A DNA stretch of 64,000 nt from Magicicada septendecula (GCA_034769895.1 CM068372.1:439460958-439524957); one strand, 5' to 3'; positions 47,510 to 61,112 are shown, counted from the stretch's first letter. Notes: generated from the letters alone by a model not told the origin. Made by a program: numbers and translations.

Positions 47510-48290
47510 ATTTACAAAGATTTCCAATATTTATTTAAGTAGCTTATCAGAGTGATTACTGAACGTATTTGTATCTCCCTGTTACGCTTTGAAACTTGTT
47601 CAATGGGCCTTTCTTTATAATTTCCCATCATCAATACCATTTCATTGCTGGTTATGAAACACGGATTCATCTCTATATACATTTTTTCGGAGTAAAAACA
47701 TCCTACGACGTTGTCCGTGCCCAACCTCCATTGTTGTCTGGCGTTGAAGTTTTCATAGTTTAGTCCTCTATTGCTCATTGATCTTTTTATGCCCTACATA
47801 CATGTTTTGTTGTGTCTTCCTTTCTCTCTGTGTTCTCTAGGCATCCATCTCATTGTTTTCTTTGGCAGTCGGTCCTGTCCCATTCTTCGTACGTGTCCGT
47901 ACCAGATTAGTTGTTTTTCTCCAGTGAAGTCGATGATTGTCTTTTGTACGCCCATTTCTTCTTTGATCGTTTCATTTCGTATACGCTCTAGCCTTGAAGT
48001 TCTAGCAGCTCGTCTCAAAGCATCCATTTTTGTAGGTTCTAACTTTTTTTTCTGTTCTTTTATTCTACATGTTTCGGATCCGTACATCAACGTCTTTTTA
48101 ATCATCCTATCGTATATTTTTTCTTCCTTTCTTTTTCAATTTCTGTGTTCCAAATAATAACATTAAATGATCTAATTATTTGTTTTGCTTTGTTTATTCT
48201 TAATTTTATTTCAACATCATCTGTTCCTTCCTCATTAAAGTTTATTCTTAAGTTTGTGGATTCGTCTTTACAGAAACAAAACAATAGCTC
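47510..48290 (-). mobile_element. LINE 3' relic
   Basis: Minus-strand frames read 'LRINFNEEGTDDVEIKLRINKAKQIIRSF', then 'KKTLMYGSETCRIKEQ', 'PTKMDALRRAARTSRLERIRNE', 'IKEEMGVQKTII', 'LIWYGHVRRMGQDRLPKKTMRWMP' and 'MSNRGLNYENFNARQQW' (each in part). This is the same family as 8465-9310, and it preserves the ORF2 end missing there. Confidence 0.8.
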
Positions 48291-48334
48291 AAATAATAAG
48301 TGAAAACTGCTGACCGTGGCCCAAATAGATTAAA

Positions 48335-48775
48335 ACTGTTTCATCGGCCAGAAAAGTGATGGAAACTGTTTTTCTTTTCTGATTCGCAGGATGTGGCGCT
48401 TGTAGACTATCTCAAAAAGCGGAACCATCAAGAAGAGCATTAATCAGCATCGCTGGAGCAATTGAAAAACGACACTAAGGCCAAACTTGCGCATTTGGCT
48501 AAGAAAACAGTACTTTTCCATCACAACAATACAGCCTTTCACACTTCTCCCTTTGCAGTCGCAAAGTTCCATGATTTCCGGGTCGAATTGGTGAAATGTG
48601 CACTCTGTTTCATTAATCCAGGTGTAGCCCCTAGTCACTTTTTCCTATTCCTAAATTTGAAGAAATTTCTCATTGGGAAAAGATTTCACTTCAAATACCG
48701 AAGACGCCACTGTGACAAACGGTTATTATAAAGAGTTAGAGAAATTATATTACACATAAGCAGGGCTTGATTTCA
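48335..48775 (+). mobile_element. mariner transposase relic
   Basis: 'KVMETVFLF' (about 48358-48385) is followed by 'DVALVDYLKKRNHQ', and in an 89-codon frame 'AKLAHLAKKTVLFHHNNTAFHTS', corresponding to the mariner HQDNAPAHTS block that carries the second catalytic Asp. Then 'VAKFHDFRVELV', and 'PGVAPSHFFLFLNLKKFLIGKRF', corresponding to DLAPSDFFLFPNLKK. Both catalytic Asp positions in these blocks are changed to Asn and His, so the copy is dead. TIRs were not found. Confidence 0.8.
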
Positions 48776-51700
48776 GAGGGAACGCGACGGAACCTCTTGG
48801 ATCCAAAAATAAATTACCGAAGAAATATATGAAAAGAAAAACCTACTTATTACAAAATTTTACTACAACTTTTTAAATTGTGCCCCTCATCAGCCCCACT
48901 ACAAAACTAAACATTTGCCAAAATCAGGCACCAGCAGTAATCATTATCTTAACTACTATCGTTTAAAAAAGTCCAAATCACCTATGGAGAAAATTAAATG
49001 AAAAAACCTTGCTTCAAAATTAAAACTACATGATAGGCAACTGATTGTGATCTTCCGAGAATATGTGCATTCCAGAATTTTATCTTAAAGTGTATGTGAG
49101 AGGGCTGATTTCTTGCTATCATACGGCATTGGACACAAAGAGTAAGGAAAGGTCAAGAAACAAACAATATGACGACACAATGATGAAACTATGGAAACTT
49201 TTTTAAAATGTCCTAATCACCGAAACAGTTTGATTGAGGCTCCGGGATGACGCCATCGTGAGTGACATGTTTTGGCTTGTCGTGCAGCTAACCTGACGAT
49301 GAAGCTTCTTAGAAATATCAGTAAACTTTATTACCTTTTTAGATACAAGTTTGTAAGTATGTTACAAACTTTATGAGGTTTTAAAAACGTAGACCTCATT
49401 TGTAATTATCTGATGTAAACTTATACGCTAATATAAAATATAAGTAGTCTCTATTTGTGTCTGTACAACTTTTGAATTGACGTGTTCCGGCACATAAAAT
49501 TTTAGAAATCAACCACTGCATATAAGGTATATTTATGGTTACAATATCGTCGCTCTAAGTATAATTATGTTTAATTTAATTAATTTGTTTTGCCAGGCTG
49601 AGTATTTTTTTAACTATCTACGTAACTCCTAATAAAAATGGACAGAAAAAAGGTAGTGTAAAATGGCATGCTTTCTTCATAGATGCTTGTGTCGTTATGA
49701 TACACGTGTAGTTTACACGTGGTAATGTGGATATTCAATTCCCCTGCATGCTTGATCTGATTTTTTTTTTGCTCGACGCTCCTGCGACCGGCTCGCGTGT
49801 CCATGGTCACACTATCGATAGCAGCCCTGAAATTAATTTTTTTGCTTCAGACGCAAACCAATTGTGTTACGAAACGGTGAAACGAGTTCACGCCCAGTGG
49901 AAACAAGAAATTATAATAAATTTTAATTAAATGACAATTGAAGGTGAAACGTTGAGCAGTAATTATCATTACCAATTGTTGTCTTGTTTTCTCCGTTATT
50001 GTTAACATTATTATTATTATCATTATTTTTTCGTTGGATCGGTTACGTATAATGTATTTTATCAAAAACCGTACTTCCTGTGTAGATTTTTTTTTAAATT
50101 AAAGTAATTATCGCTTTTGTTCTTGAACAGTGGTAACAAAAATAAACAATAATTTTAACAATCGCGAAACAATTCTCCCATACACCAATTTGCTTTAATA
50201 ATCAGCTTTTGTACATTTCCAAATTTATAAAGAATTTTTTAATGAAAAAAAACTAATAATACAGGTAACTGGCAAAAGTTATTCGATACCGAATACTCAA
50301 CAATTACAAACAATACGAACAACAAAAGTTTTTTACAAGAGTGTCAGGAGATCGTGTTACACTAAGTACCAGACTCGCTGGAATGAAAGTTGTAAATGTT
50401 TAAAACTTGAATACAAGGTGCGTCGCTTTTTGGAATCAGTTCCGGATGATAAAAATTGGTGGTTGATCAAACAAATTGGATAATATAATTGTTATAATAC
50501 TGTGGTTTGAAGTCTGAGCACTTCATTCAATAAAATGGTTAATGACAACACTGTCCCTGGTGATTCAAGGTCTACGTGGTATCTTGTGAGCGTGAAATTT
50601 AGAAATGTTTTCGTTACAATTTTCAAGAAAATTGGAGGTGATGGTCTTTCCTAGTACACTCTCCTCCAATAGTAGACCTACCTACTTCGAAGTTCAGTGT
50701 TATGTATCAGTTCAAAGGGAGACAGGAGCTCCTTGTCTGGTTTTTGCCAATGCGAACCGTGTAAATGATCAAATGTCATAAAATCTATATATGTTGTTTT
50801 GTTTTGTTTTTTTTTAAACACACTTCTATTAATCACAGCAGATTAACGAATTTGGCACATCTTACAAGAGAATATAGTGTTTCTGTGCAAAGAGTGTATG
50901 ACCATAGTATGTTTAAATTATTTACGACCACCGTTTCGTAGGGGTAAGCGTGAATTGAGCAACATTTTGTCGGCAAGGAAGGGTCGGAAAAGAGTCCATT
51001 AATCGTAAGCCACGAGTTGTTGAGCAATACACTACTTCAGGAACAAGGCATGGTAGCGAAGATGATTGTGCCCTTAGCGCGGACAATGAAACGAAAACAA
51101 GAATTTATCAAATCATGAGTGTAGTAAATGTTTTTAAGTTTTCTGTTACTTTGTGGTTTTACTAAATTTCACTGACGACAAGCATATAGCGAAAATTTTG
51201 TTTAAGGAAGCGGATCCAGATTGGATTGGAGGCGTGGAACCAAAAATGAGAATATCTATTCCGGTATTTATCGTTCCTTAAAGATGGGGGGTGGAGGGCA
51301 AATTTTCCCCCTGAGCAAAAGACATGACGACCCGAAAGTCGAATTTTAGGACATTTTGGAACCCTGGAATTAAAGGGACAGAAAGAACAGAAAAAAATAA
51401 ATATTTACAGTCGTTTTCTATTTGTTTTCAGATTTGAATAAACAATGTTAATATTAAAATCTGATTTTGACTTACTCAGTCCTTATAATCTACGACATAA
51501 TTCCTACTACAAAAGTCTGATAAAGCAATATTAAATCATGATTTTTTTTTGTCATTTGTAAACAAAAAATTAAAATCGACTTTATGTTTGTAAACTGCAC
51601 TTCTTGAAAACAAAGTTTGCTTAATGCCACTCTCTACGACTGCCGTGAAATGAAATAAAAAAGTGTATATAATGTAAATGCGATTATCATGAATCTCATC

Positions 51701-52484
51701 ATTCTATGAACGATACTGACTCTTTAACCCTAAGTGTTAAAATGGCTTCGGGATTTCTTAGTGTTTTGGGGCGGGGGGCATCTGGACCCTTTGTCCCTTT
51801 CCTGAATACTTCCCTGATTGACAACGCTTAGTTCGTCACGTTCTAAAGGCCAGGTCTTGTTGCGGCAGCCTTACGTTCCTGTCATGACCCAGGCTCTTCA
51901 GTTCAGCGTTAAGACCTGCAGTACATTCTAGTGAGCAAGTCTCCTTCCTCCTCTCTTTCCAACAATTCTTTCCTACGAAAATTTAAAAAACAAAGTCACT
52001 GTAGCACAGAATGTGGCCGACAAATTTAATTTTCTCTTTTCAATTAATCTGATGATATTTTTTATCCTCTTACCTCTCTCAAGACTACTTCCTTTCTGTC
52101 CACATTGTTTGATATCTTCTGCACCAAATCCACATTTCCAGTGCTTCGTATTACTCTTTCTCTTCTTTCCCCAATAATATCACGCCCGTGTAGATCCAGA
52201 TGCCAAACAAAAATTTTTATGAAGGCTTTTAGATACTTTGATGATGTTAATTTTTCTGCTAACGAGCGGCGGCTTCTTGTTTTGAAAAACTTTCTTTGCC
52301 ATTCTTATTGTTTTTCTAAATACACTAATGTCTCGTTTAGTTATGATTTATAGAATTCCTGTCATTTCACTTTTGTTATTTAAGAGTAAATAATTGTCAA
52401 AAGTCTTAGTACTATTAATAAGAACTTGTCAATAAGAACTAAGAACTAAGGTAGTCATAAATAATCAGATTTTGGATTAGATTA
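48776..52484. other. Featureless stretch of 3.7 kb
   Basis: I see no gene, RNA, terminal repeat or tandem array. Frames of 60-82 codons on either strand lack motifs. It is AT-rich with several T and A homopolymer runs. It may hold very old, unrecognisable repeats. Confidence 0.4.
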
Positions 52485-53002
52485 GTTATTTTAATTACCT
52501 GGGATGTAAAATCTCATATGGAACTGATTTTGATTGGGACAGTAAGATAACAAAATTTAGACGCATCTGTTGAACGATTCGTAGGTACCTGAAAAATAAA
52601 ACACGGAAGGATACTTGAATGAAATTTTATAAATCTGTAGCTGTCGCCACATTTCTGTATGTATGCTATTGAGACATGGACTTTTGGGAAAAGGGACGTG
52701 CAGAGGATTCAGGCAACCGAAATAAAATTTATAAGAGTGGCGCAAGTTTGTTCTCTCTTGGATCGGAGAAGGAACGAGGATATTGGACGCGATTTAAACA
52801 TTGTATCATTGCACCAGAAGATTGAAGACCACTGAAGGAGATAGTGTAAACATTTGAATCGCCTGATATCCGTCTGCATGTGGCTGCTTTCGGTTATCAC
52901 CCTACTGGGAAGAGAGATGTCGGTAGACCGAGGAGGAGATGGGTTCCGAAACAGGTCAAAAACTAGTCCCTGGAATGGTGATGATGATGATGATGATGAA
53001 GT
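52485..53002 (+). mobile_element. LINE 3' end with GAT tail
   Basis: Frames include 'NYLGCKISYGTDFDW', 'FYKSVAVATFLYVCY', 'GSEKERGYWTRFKHC', 'SPDIRLHVAAFGYHPTGKRDVGRPRRRWVPKQV' (in part) and a (GAT)n tail at 52978-52998. It is the same subfamily as 19880-20092. Confidence 0.75.
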
Positions 53003-53464
53003 CTTAGTTTTGACCTTCAAATAAATGTCACAAAGACTTCTTCTGTTTACGAAACCTTGAGGCATTTTTATTTCCAGCAATGATGTGCAGGACGCAAGTC
53101 CAGTAAAATAAGTGGGAAGTAGGCGTCATGTCACGTGGACGACACGGACTGCTGCAGACATTTACATAAACAGAAACAGATATGAAGTAAATTAAATTAT
53201 GAAACAGTGAATGCTTCACGGCCCAAGTCATTTACGTCGTTAATTAAAACTTCCCGGCTTATCGGCCGTGGTAGCTTTACTAAAATCGTTACGCACTAGT
53301 GCGGCAGACAGCTATTTTCAGACAGGGGATAGGTGGAAGCATTTGTCGCAAGATTGGTACCCTTGCGTCAGCGCGTAACGAAGCCATCGAGTTTAGTAAC
53401 CGGCCGTGATGGAAAATCCTGGAAGTTTTTTAATAATGAGAATAGTTAAATTTCGTTTATAACT
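53003..53464. other. Unassigned stretch
   Basis: No gene or repeat structure is recognised. CGGCCG motifs occur at 53267 and 53400. Confidence 0.4.
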
Positions 53465-54135
53465 TAACCAGAATACTCGTTGAGTCGAATCTTCAAACAT
53501 TTTGGATTACAGATCTCCACATTGAAGACGAAGATGACAGCTTTTCATGGAGCTGGTCCAATACGAGCAAAACATTTTTTAGATGGTATTGTTATGGAGC
53601 AGGTCAGCAATTACGAATCTCTGGGCTGTAACGTGTCTTACGTTACTAACAATGAGGTGGTGAAGAACCTATACAAATTCAACCATACGTGCGGGTTCGT
53701 CAGCACAACACTAATATCAACGAGTGAAGAAACACTACTGAAGTTCTACAATGTGATGCACTTTCTGAATGGGTCTGACAATTGGACTTTAATTAAACCC
53801 CAGTCCAGTCGTTTTCAAATGGACAAAATGGGATTTCTCAGACACAGAGCGGGATATGTAGGCCTAAATGTAAGATCGCAAAATGTAAATTTACGATGGG
53901 AACTGAATATTATGAGTATACTTGATAGAGTTACCTACCGTAGGCTAAAGTAGTTGGAGCGTCTTAAACGAATGGACGACTGCCGCATCCCCAAACAACT
54001 ATTTAATTATAAGCCGAAAGGACGGAGAGGCGTGGGACGTCCGATGAAGCGTTGGAGTGACCAGCTCTAGTCTGTCTGCTTGGGACCGGAACAAACCATT
54101 TTTGTTTTAATCCTTACTGGAGATGATGACAATAA
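53465..54135 (+). mobile_element. LINE 3' relic, best-preserved copy of its subfamily
   Basis: A 157-codon frame (53480-53953) runs 'NYESLGCNVSYVTNNEVVKNLYKFNH' (in part), 'LLKFYNVMHFLNGSDNWTL', 'KMGFLRHRAGYVGLN' and 'RWELNIMSILDRVTYRRLK', then beyond a stop 'LERLKRMDDCRIPKQLFNYKPKGRRGVGRPMKRWSDQL' (in part), ending with GGAACAAACCATTTTTG and a short GATGATGAC tail. It lacks the reverse transcriptase domain proper. Confidence 0.8.
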
Positions 54136-54540
54136 TGATGTTGAACTTAAGCAGAAACCTTTTAGTTGCTAGGACGACCACAAAATGGTTAGAGGTTCTA
54201 ATAGATGGCCCGCTTGTTCAATGCACGGGTGCGCTAAGGTGGCAGTTTTGGGATTCTTGCTCAATTTTTTCTCGACGGGCAGACAGCAGACAGTTTTTTT
54301 TTTTTTTAATTCGTGCAAGACTGGTCGACATCTATCCCACTTTCCTTCCGGTTTCTAGTTGACCACTTTCCCAGGATGCTTTTCTCTTCCTTTCGTTCTC
54401 ACGTTGCGTCCCCATTGTAATAAACAATACCGACTTTTACAAAGTATACACTTAGATCACATCGCTTGTTTTTATTTCTTATCAAATATTATCGTTGCAG
54501 TCCTTTTTTGACTAAAACAATATAATTTCTGTTCGATAGG
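54136..54540. other. Unassigned stretch
   Basis: A T10 run lies near 54300. No gene is recognised. Confidence 0.4.
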
Positions 54541-56216
54541 CATGCACGCCCGGAATCAATGTTATTTGTTGTAAAATACATCGTAGGTTTGCTCAACCGG
54601 AGTCAATGTTATTTGTCAATAAATACTTCGTATGCTTGCACGGCCGGAGTCAATGTTATTTGTTGTAAAATACTTCGTATGCTTGCACGGCCGGAGTCAA
54701 TGTTATTTGTCGTTAAATACTTCGTAGGCTTGCACGGCCGGAGTCAATGTTATTTGTCGTTAAATACTTCGTATGCTTGCACGGCCGGAGTCAATGTTAT
54801 TTGTCGTTAAATACTTCGTATGCTTGCACGGCCGGAGTCAATGTTATATTTTGCCGTAAAATACTTCGTATGCTTGCACGGCCGGAGTCAATGTTATTTG
54901 TTGTAAAATACTTCGTATGCTTGCACGGCCGGAGTCAATGTTATTTGTTGTAAAATACTTCGTATGCTTGCACGGCCGGAGTCAATGTTATTTGTCGTTA
55001 AATACTTCGTAGGCTTGCACGGCCGGAGTCAATGTTATTTGTCGTTAAATACATCGTATGCTTGCACGGCCGGAGTCAATGTTATTTGTTGTAAAATACT
55101 TTGTAGGCTTGCACGGCCGGAGTCAGTGTTATTTGTCGTTAAATACTTCGTATGCTTGCACGGCCGCAGTCAGTGTTATTTGTCGTTAAATACTTCGTAT
55201 GCTTGCACGGCCGCAGTCAATGTTATTTGTCGTTAAATACTTCGTATGCTTGCACGGCCGGAGTCAATGTTATTTGTCGTTAAATACTTCGTAGGCTTGC
55301 ACGACCGGAGTCAATGTTATTTGTCGTTAAACACTTCGTATGCTTGCATGGCCGGAGTCAATGTTATTTGTCGTTAAATACTTCGTATGCTTGCACGGCC
55401 GCAGTCAATGTTATTTGTCGTTAAATACTTCGTATGCTTGCACGGCCGCAGTCAATGTTATTTGTCGTTAAATACTTCGTAGACTTGCACGGCCGGAGTC
55501 AATGTTATTTGTCGTTAAATACTTCGTATGCTTGCACGGCCGGAGTCAATGTTATTTGTCGTTAAATACTTCGTAGGCTTGCACGGCCGGAGTCAATGTT
55601 ATTTGTCGTTAAATACTTCGTATGCTTGCACGGCCGGAGTCAATGTTATTTGTCGTTAAATACTTCGTAGGCTTGCACGGCCGGAGTCAATGTTATTTGT
55701 CGTTAAATACTTCGTAGGCTTGCACGGCCGGAGTCAATGTTATTTGTCGTTAAATACTTCGTATGCTTGCACGGCCGCAGTCAGTGTTATTTGTCGTTAA
55801 ATACTTCGTATGCTTGCACGGCCGGAGTCAGTGTTATTTGTCGTTAAATACTTTGTAGGCTTGCACGGCCGGAGTCAATGTTATATTTTGCCGTAAAATA
55901 CTTCGTATGCTTGCACGGCCGGAGTCAATGTTATTTGTCGTTAAATACTTCGTATGCTTGCACGGCCGCAGTCAGTGTTATTTGTCGTTAAATACTTCGT
56001 ATGCTTGCACGGCCGGAGTCAGTGTTATTTGTCGTTAAATACTTTGTAGGCTTGCACGGCCGGAGTCAGTGTTATTTGTCGTTAAATACTTCGTATGCTT
56101 GCACGGCCGCAGTCAGTGTTATTTGTCGTTAAATACTTTGTAGGCTTGCACGGCCGCAGTCAATGTTATTTGTCGTTAAATACTTCGTAGGCTAGCACGG
56201 CCGCAGTCAGTGTTGT
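54541..56216. repeat. 47-bp minisatellite, about 35 copies
   Basis: The unit runs GTCAATGTTATTTGTCGTTAA then ATACTTCG(T)A(T/G)GCTTGCACGGCCG(G/C)A. Variants recur: TTGTTGTAAAA for TTGTCGTTAAA, TAGGCT for TATGCT, GCAGTC for GGAGTC, CAGTG for CAATG, and a 4-bp-longer TATATTTTGCCG form at 54844 and 55881. First and last units are the most diverged. A run of variant units (GCAGTCAGTG, GGAGTCAGTG, TTTGTAGG) appears at both 55775-55870 and 55965-56060, which suggests higher-order duplication of about 190 bp. Repeats are directly contiguous, so this is not a CRISPR-like array. Confidence 0.95.
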
Positions 56217-56594
56217 ACATAGGTTTCATATGGAGTCCGTCCAGATCCAGAAACATGATTCACCTATGAATTGACAGGGGTAAAATCCTGTCATTAAGTA
56301 CTCTCTAGCATCGTGTGTTGCGAACCTCTAATATGCCTTCTTCTTCCTGTTTGACTCTTGGCGCTTTATGACTGCATCATGACACTTGGCGAATTTATAA
56401 GTATGAGTGGTGTTTACAGGAATGCTAGCCTTAACCACAGTACTGTGTCTCTAAAGTGTACCACCCTACGTTAGTGTTGTTCGTTTTTTTAAACTGATGA
56501 TGGCAGTCGATGGTATTGGCGAAACGTCTGACTTGGATAGAAACATTGGACCACGGCCAAACAGCCCGGGAATTGATTTTAATAACACTAATTT
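56217..56594. other. Unassigned, with a hammerhead-like relic
   Basis: CTGATGA (56494-56500) and CGAAACGTC (56520-56528) are spaced as in a hammerhead, but the intervening stem II is poor and stem I is absent. GGACCACGGCCAAACAGCCC follows. Confidence 0.4.
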
Positions 56595-57190
56595 CTATAT
56601 ATATAATAGGGCTGCTACAGATAGTGCTGTCTCCCTTCCTTCAACCTGGCTTTCCAATTCTCCCGATGTTCCCATTGTCTTTCCTCAAGTCCTATACGTT
56701 GCATAGATTCATCCACTTCGTCCCTCCAAGATCTTCTCGGTCTTTTTTTCCTCCTTCCTAATGGACTCCATTCCGTCACTTTGTTGATCCACCTATTTTG
56801 TGCTCTCCGGACATGACCGTACCACAAAAATATTTTTTCTTCGATGTAGTCAATTACATTTCTTTCCGCTTCCATTCTTCTTCTGATCTCCTCGTTTGTT
56901 ATTCGGTCTGCTCTCGTTATTCCACAGCACCTCCTCCAATATTGCATCTCTGGTCCAAGAATCTTTCTTTCATTCTTTTTGTTAATAACCCATACTTCCG
57001 CTGCATACACACTAATTTCTGCTGTCTGTATTTTTCGTTCAAAGGAGGTACCGTCTTTTGTCCGTCTTTCACCACAATACATAACTACTGGTGCAGCTAT
57101 ATTTTTGTACAGGTATGTTTTTATCCTAACCTGATTTACGAACCAACCGGAAAGTCCTATTGGCCGTGTTATTGTTGTCTCCAACCTATT
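56595..57190 (-). mobile_element. LINE ORF2 C-terminal region, long open frame
   Basis: A 189-codon minus frame (56615-57184), the longest uninterrupted LINE frame here. Blocks are 'KTYLYKNIAAPVVMYCGERR', 'QTAEISVYAAEVWVINKKNERKIL', 'MQYWRRCCGITRADRITNEEIRRRM', 'NVIDYIEEKIFLWYGHVRRAQNRWINKVTEWSP' and 'GRRKKRPRRSWRDEVDESM' (each in part). The repeated 'MY..GE / VYAAEVW' blocks suggest a small internal duplication relative to the usual 'VVMYGAEVW'. The reverse transcriptase and endonuclease domains are absent. Confidence 0.8.
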
Positions 57191-58041
57191 GTGGAATTTA
57201 TTTTATCAGAGGGGGGGGAATCGTGAAGCCCCATGTGGTTAATGAAAATATCTGTATTGAGAACCATACATGACTTCCATGTTCTAAGATTGATATTTAA
57301 TTTCATTTTTGAAATGAAATATTTCCATAGAAACTACTTCATTCTTTCCGATAACGTAGTACACATACAAAAATATTCTCTCCCCCTTCAACTATCATTT
57401 TCATTTACAGAATATTACCCCCTCCCCCTTCAACTACCATTTTTATTTATAGATATTTCATCTACCTTTCTACAGTGGATTATTATTACCATTTCAGGAT
57501 ACTTTATTTATCAAAATAAAGTACTTTACTCTTCTTAAAACATAAAACGTTGCAGGTTAACTACCCCTTTCCCTTAACCGATTTCACAAAAATCAGTAGG
57601 CCTTGAGCCCTCTACAACTCTGGTACATATGCAAAAAAGTATTTGATTCTATTTGAATTTCCGGCAATTATCGTTCGCCATAGAAAAAATTCTACACACA
57701 GACACACATACACACACACACTTTTCGGAAAATTACTTTTCTTCATGTTTTGATGGTAGTACAATTAGAATCAGCCCTTATCTCGAACACGACTTTTTTC
57801 GCGATCACCATACTTCCATTTCCGGATCACCATGGAAAATTCTGGTACACGTTACAGCAATTTGTGTGTAGTTTATTCAGTAAGTAAACCTACGCCGCTT
57901 ATTAAGAAAAATTAATTTTTTGAATAAATTAAGAATGATTAATGTTGTCAAACGTGTATCCAATTGTATGCATTTTCCGTGACACTGAAGTTATCGCATT
58001 AGCCTTAACAGTAATTCAGTACTGAACAGTGTTTCTGCCCG
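57191..58041. other. Unassigned stretch
   Basis: Pyrimidine-rich duplicated phrases (CCCCTTCAACTA(T/C)CATTTT) occur at 57380-57440. No gene is recognised. Confidence 0.4.
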
Positions 58042-59040
<999 letters not shown>

Positions 59041-59071
59041 TCTCCCCCTGTCCCTCTCTCCCCCTCTCTCT

Positions 59072-59135
<64 letters not shown>

Positions 59136-59174
59136 GCCAACTTTCTCATGATCGTAGAGAGAGAGAGAGTGAGA

Positions 59175-59226
<52 letters not shown>

Positions 59227-59230
59227 GAGA
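59041..59230. repeat. Facing (TC)n and (AG)n tracts
   Basis: A TC tract (about 59060-59128) is separated by about 27 bp from an AG tract (about 59155-59230). As inverse complements they can pair into a long hairpin on one strand. Confidence 0.9.
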
Positions 59231-60095
59231 ATTAATAAACTTGTAGTTAATCGGGCAATGCTCTTAACTCGGTTCTGTCGTAAAACGAATGAAACGTGCT
59301 TCGACTGTGCTGGAAACTGTTCAAAGCACGACGCGCTCTGTCTAGGGCGTAGCAACTACCGTTGACGAATGAATTATTTAGCCGAAGACGGGACTTCGTC
59401 GTAAAACTGTTCCCCGACTTTCCCGTGGGCTCTCAAAGACACAAAACACCGACGACTACTAACGACGCTGTGTAGTATTTAACCGTATGACCGTTGTATC
59501 ACCGACCAATCGCTTGCGACTTTTCGTGCAGTTTCCTTATAAGCAATTATTTCGATCGCTTCATAAATTAAGAAACGACACAAAGGCATTTAACGTAGAA
59601 AAAAAATCAATTTTAGAAACTAAATACGTTTTTGTTTTGTTCGCTGTGTTTGAAACTGTACATTTTGTAGGAAATATTGTACAGCACTTTTTGTGAAGAG
59701 TTGTACACGTATAGTAGGGAATGATTGACGTGCCACGTTTCCGAACTATTGCACACATTTTACTGAACAGATTTTGGGCAACTAGATTTTAATACGAAAT
59801 ACTTTATATTATTGTTTATTCCTTCAGCAGTTGTAACAACCATAAAGCCAGTAGTTAATGGTTACGCAAAACAAGAACTTTTCCATAAGAACACACGCGG
59901 CCGTACTCATTATTCAAATGACACTGTGAACAGTGTTGGCCAGAATTCTTGAAACCATACAGAGTAGAACTTTAACGAAGTAGGGTTTGCGACTATCGAT
60001 CAAAAAGTATAACACAAATTTTAAATTATTTGTCGACGTTTCGACTATATTTATTGTTATCGTCAGGACCTGTGTACGGATAGAAGAGAAGATAC
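59231..60095. other. Unassigned stretch
   Basis: 69- and 65-codon frames on opposite strands around 59487-59758 have no motif. A weak hammerhead-like core lies on the minus strand at 60032-60070. Confidence 0.4.
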
Positions 60096-60687
60096 TGTTA
60101 CGACGGTCTGCTGATCGTCGTATGGTACAGTGGAAAACAAAATACAAGACACCAATTAACTCATTAATCACCAGCTTTAATTGTCACAATTAAACAATTT
60201 GTAATCAACAAGATAGTCTCTTACAACGAATCAAATAAAAATTGTTCACAAGCAAATAAAAATGTTAACTGATATAAAACACAACTGTATTACAATTGTC
60301 TCGCACAAAAATTATAAAACACGTAATATTTCGCCACGATACTTCACACCGCACTGTGTATATCGCCACTTAAACGCACTGTGTAATCGCCCGACAGTAA
60401 CTGACTTGACCGTCGCTGAATGGCTGTATTTATACCCCGCTGATTCCCAGAATAATCTGTAACTTTGTTAAACAAACAGGCGCTCTCGAGAATCCACTAG
60501 AAACAGTGTCCTTGAACACACTGCGCCGACCGGTACGGACTGGTATAGACTCGATAGTTGACGCGTAATTGTCTTTCACCGCAAAGTAGCAGCATTACGC
60601 ACGCACACGCACACATTACAGCTGGAATAGTCGAGATACTTGTAGAACGTTCCGTATTACGTAACACTTTTTCCGCATTACGTAATA
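60096..60687 (-). repeat. Solo LTR, best-preserved copy
   Basis: Fossil LTR of the family at 3169. Minus-strand features are TATAAATA (60426-60433), TCAGTT about 31 nt downstream (60399-60404) and ATTAAA (60176-60181). The left edge TGTTACGACGG is followed by a GACGGTC/GATCGTC hairpin. Flanks ATAC (60092-60095) and ATAT (60688-60691) fit a 4-bp target duplication with one difference. An internal CGTAACA at 60660-60666 offers an alternative right end. No internal region is attached. Confidence 0.7.
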
Positions 60688-60734
60688 ATATCAAACACAA
60701 CAGATAAATTAAGGATTACATTCCTTAACACAAG

Positions 60735-61112
60735 GATTAAATTCTACAAGACAATTGCAATACCCACATTGACGTATGCGAATGAGGCGTGGGTCATGAC
60801 AAAAAAGGGAATGCGGCAAGATTCAGAGTGTTGAAACGCGGCTTCTTCGCGAAATACTTTAAATTATACATTGCAAGATAGAGTAAGGAATGAGAATATC
60901 AGAGCAGAACTCGAAGTAAAGGACATAAATGAAATTGTTTCAATTGTCAGAAGACAATGGCGGTACATCTGCAAAAAATGACAGAGGATCGATTGCCGAA
61001 AACTGCTGAACTATAAAGCCATTGGTAAAAGAGACATGGGTCGTCCGAATATGAGGTGGGTGCCGGAACAGGTTTCTATAACCTTATCCTTGAAGAGAAG
61101 AAGAAGAAGAAC
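60735..61112 (+). mobile_element. LINE 3' end with GAA tail
   Basis: It matches the insert at 35009-35503 along its length: GGATTAAATT(C/G)TA(C/T)AAGACAATTGC, 'AELEVKDINEIVSIVRRQW', 'LNYKAIGKRDMGRPNMRWVPEQV' (in part) and a GAAGAAGAAG tail. It starts 50 bp after the solo LTR. Confidence 0.8.

Noticed and set aside
54541-56216. CRISPR-like array or repetitive protein in the 47-bp repeats
   Set aside because: There are no unique spacers, and 47 is not a multiple of three, so frames shift each unit and the common unit has a stop (TAA) in one phase.
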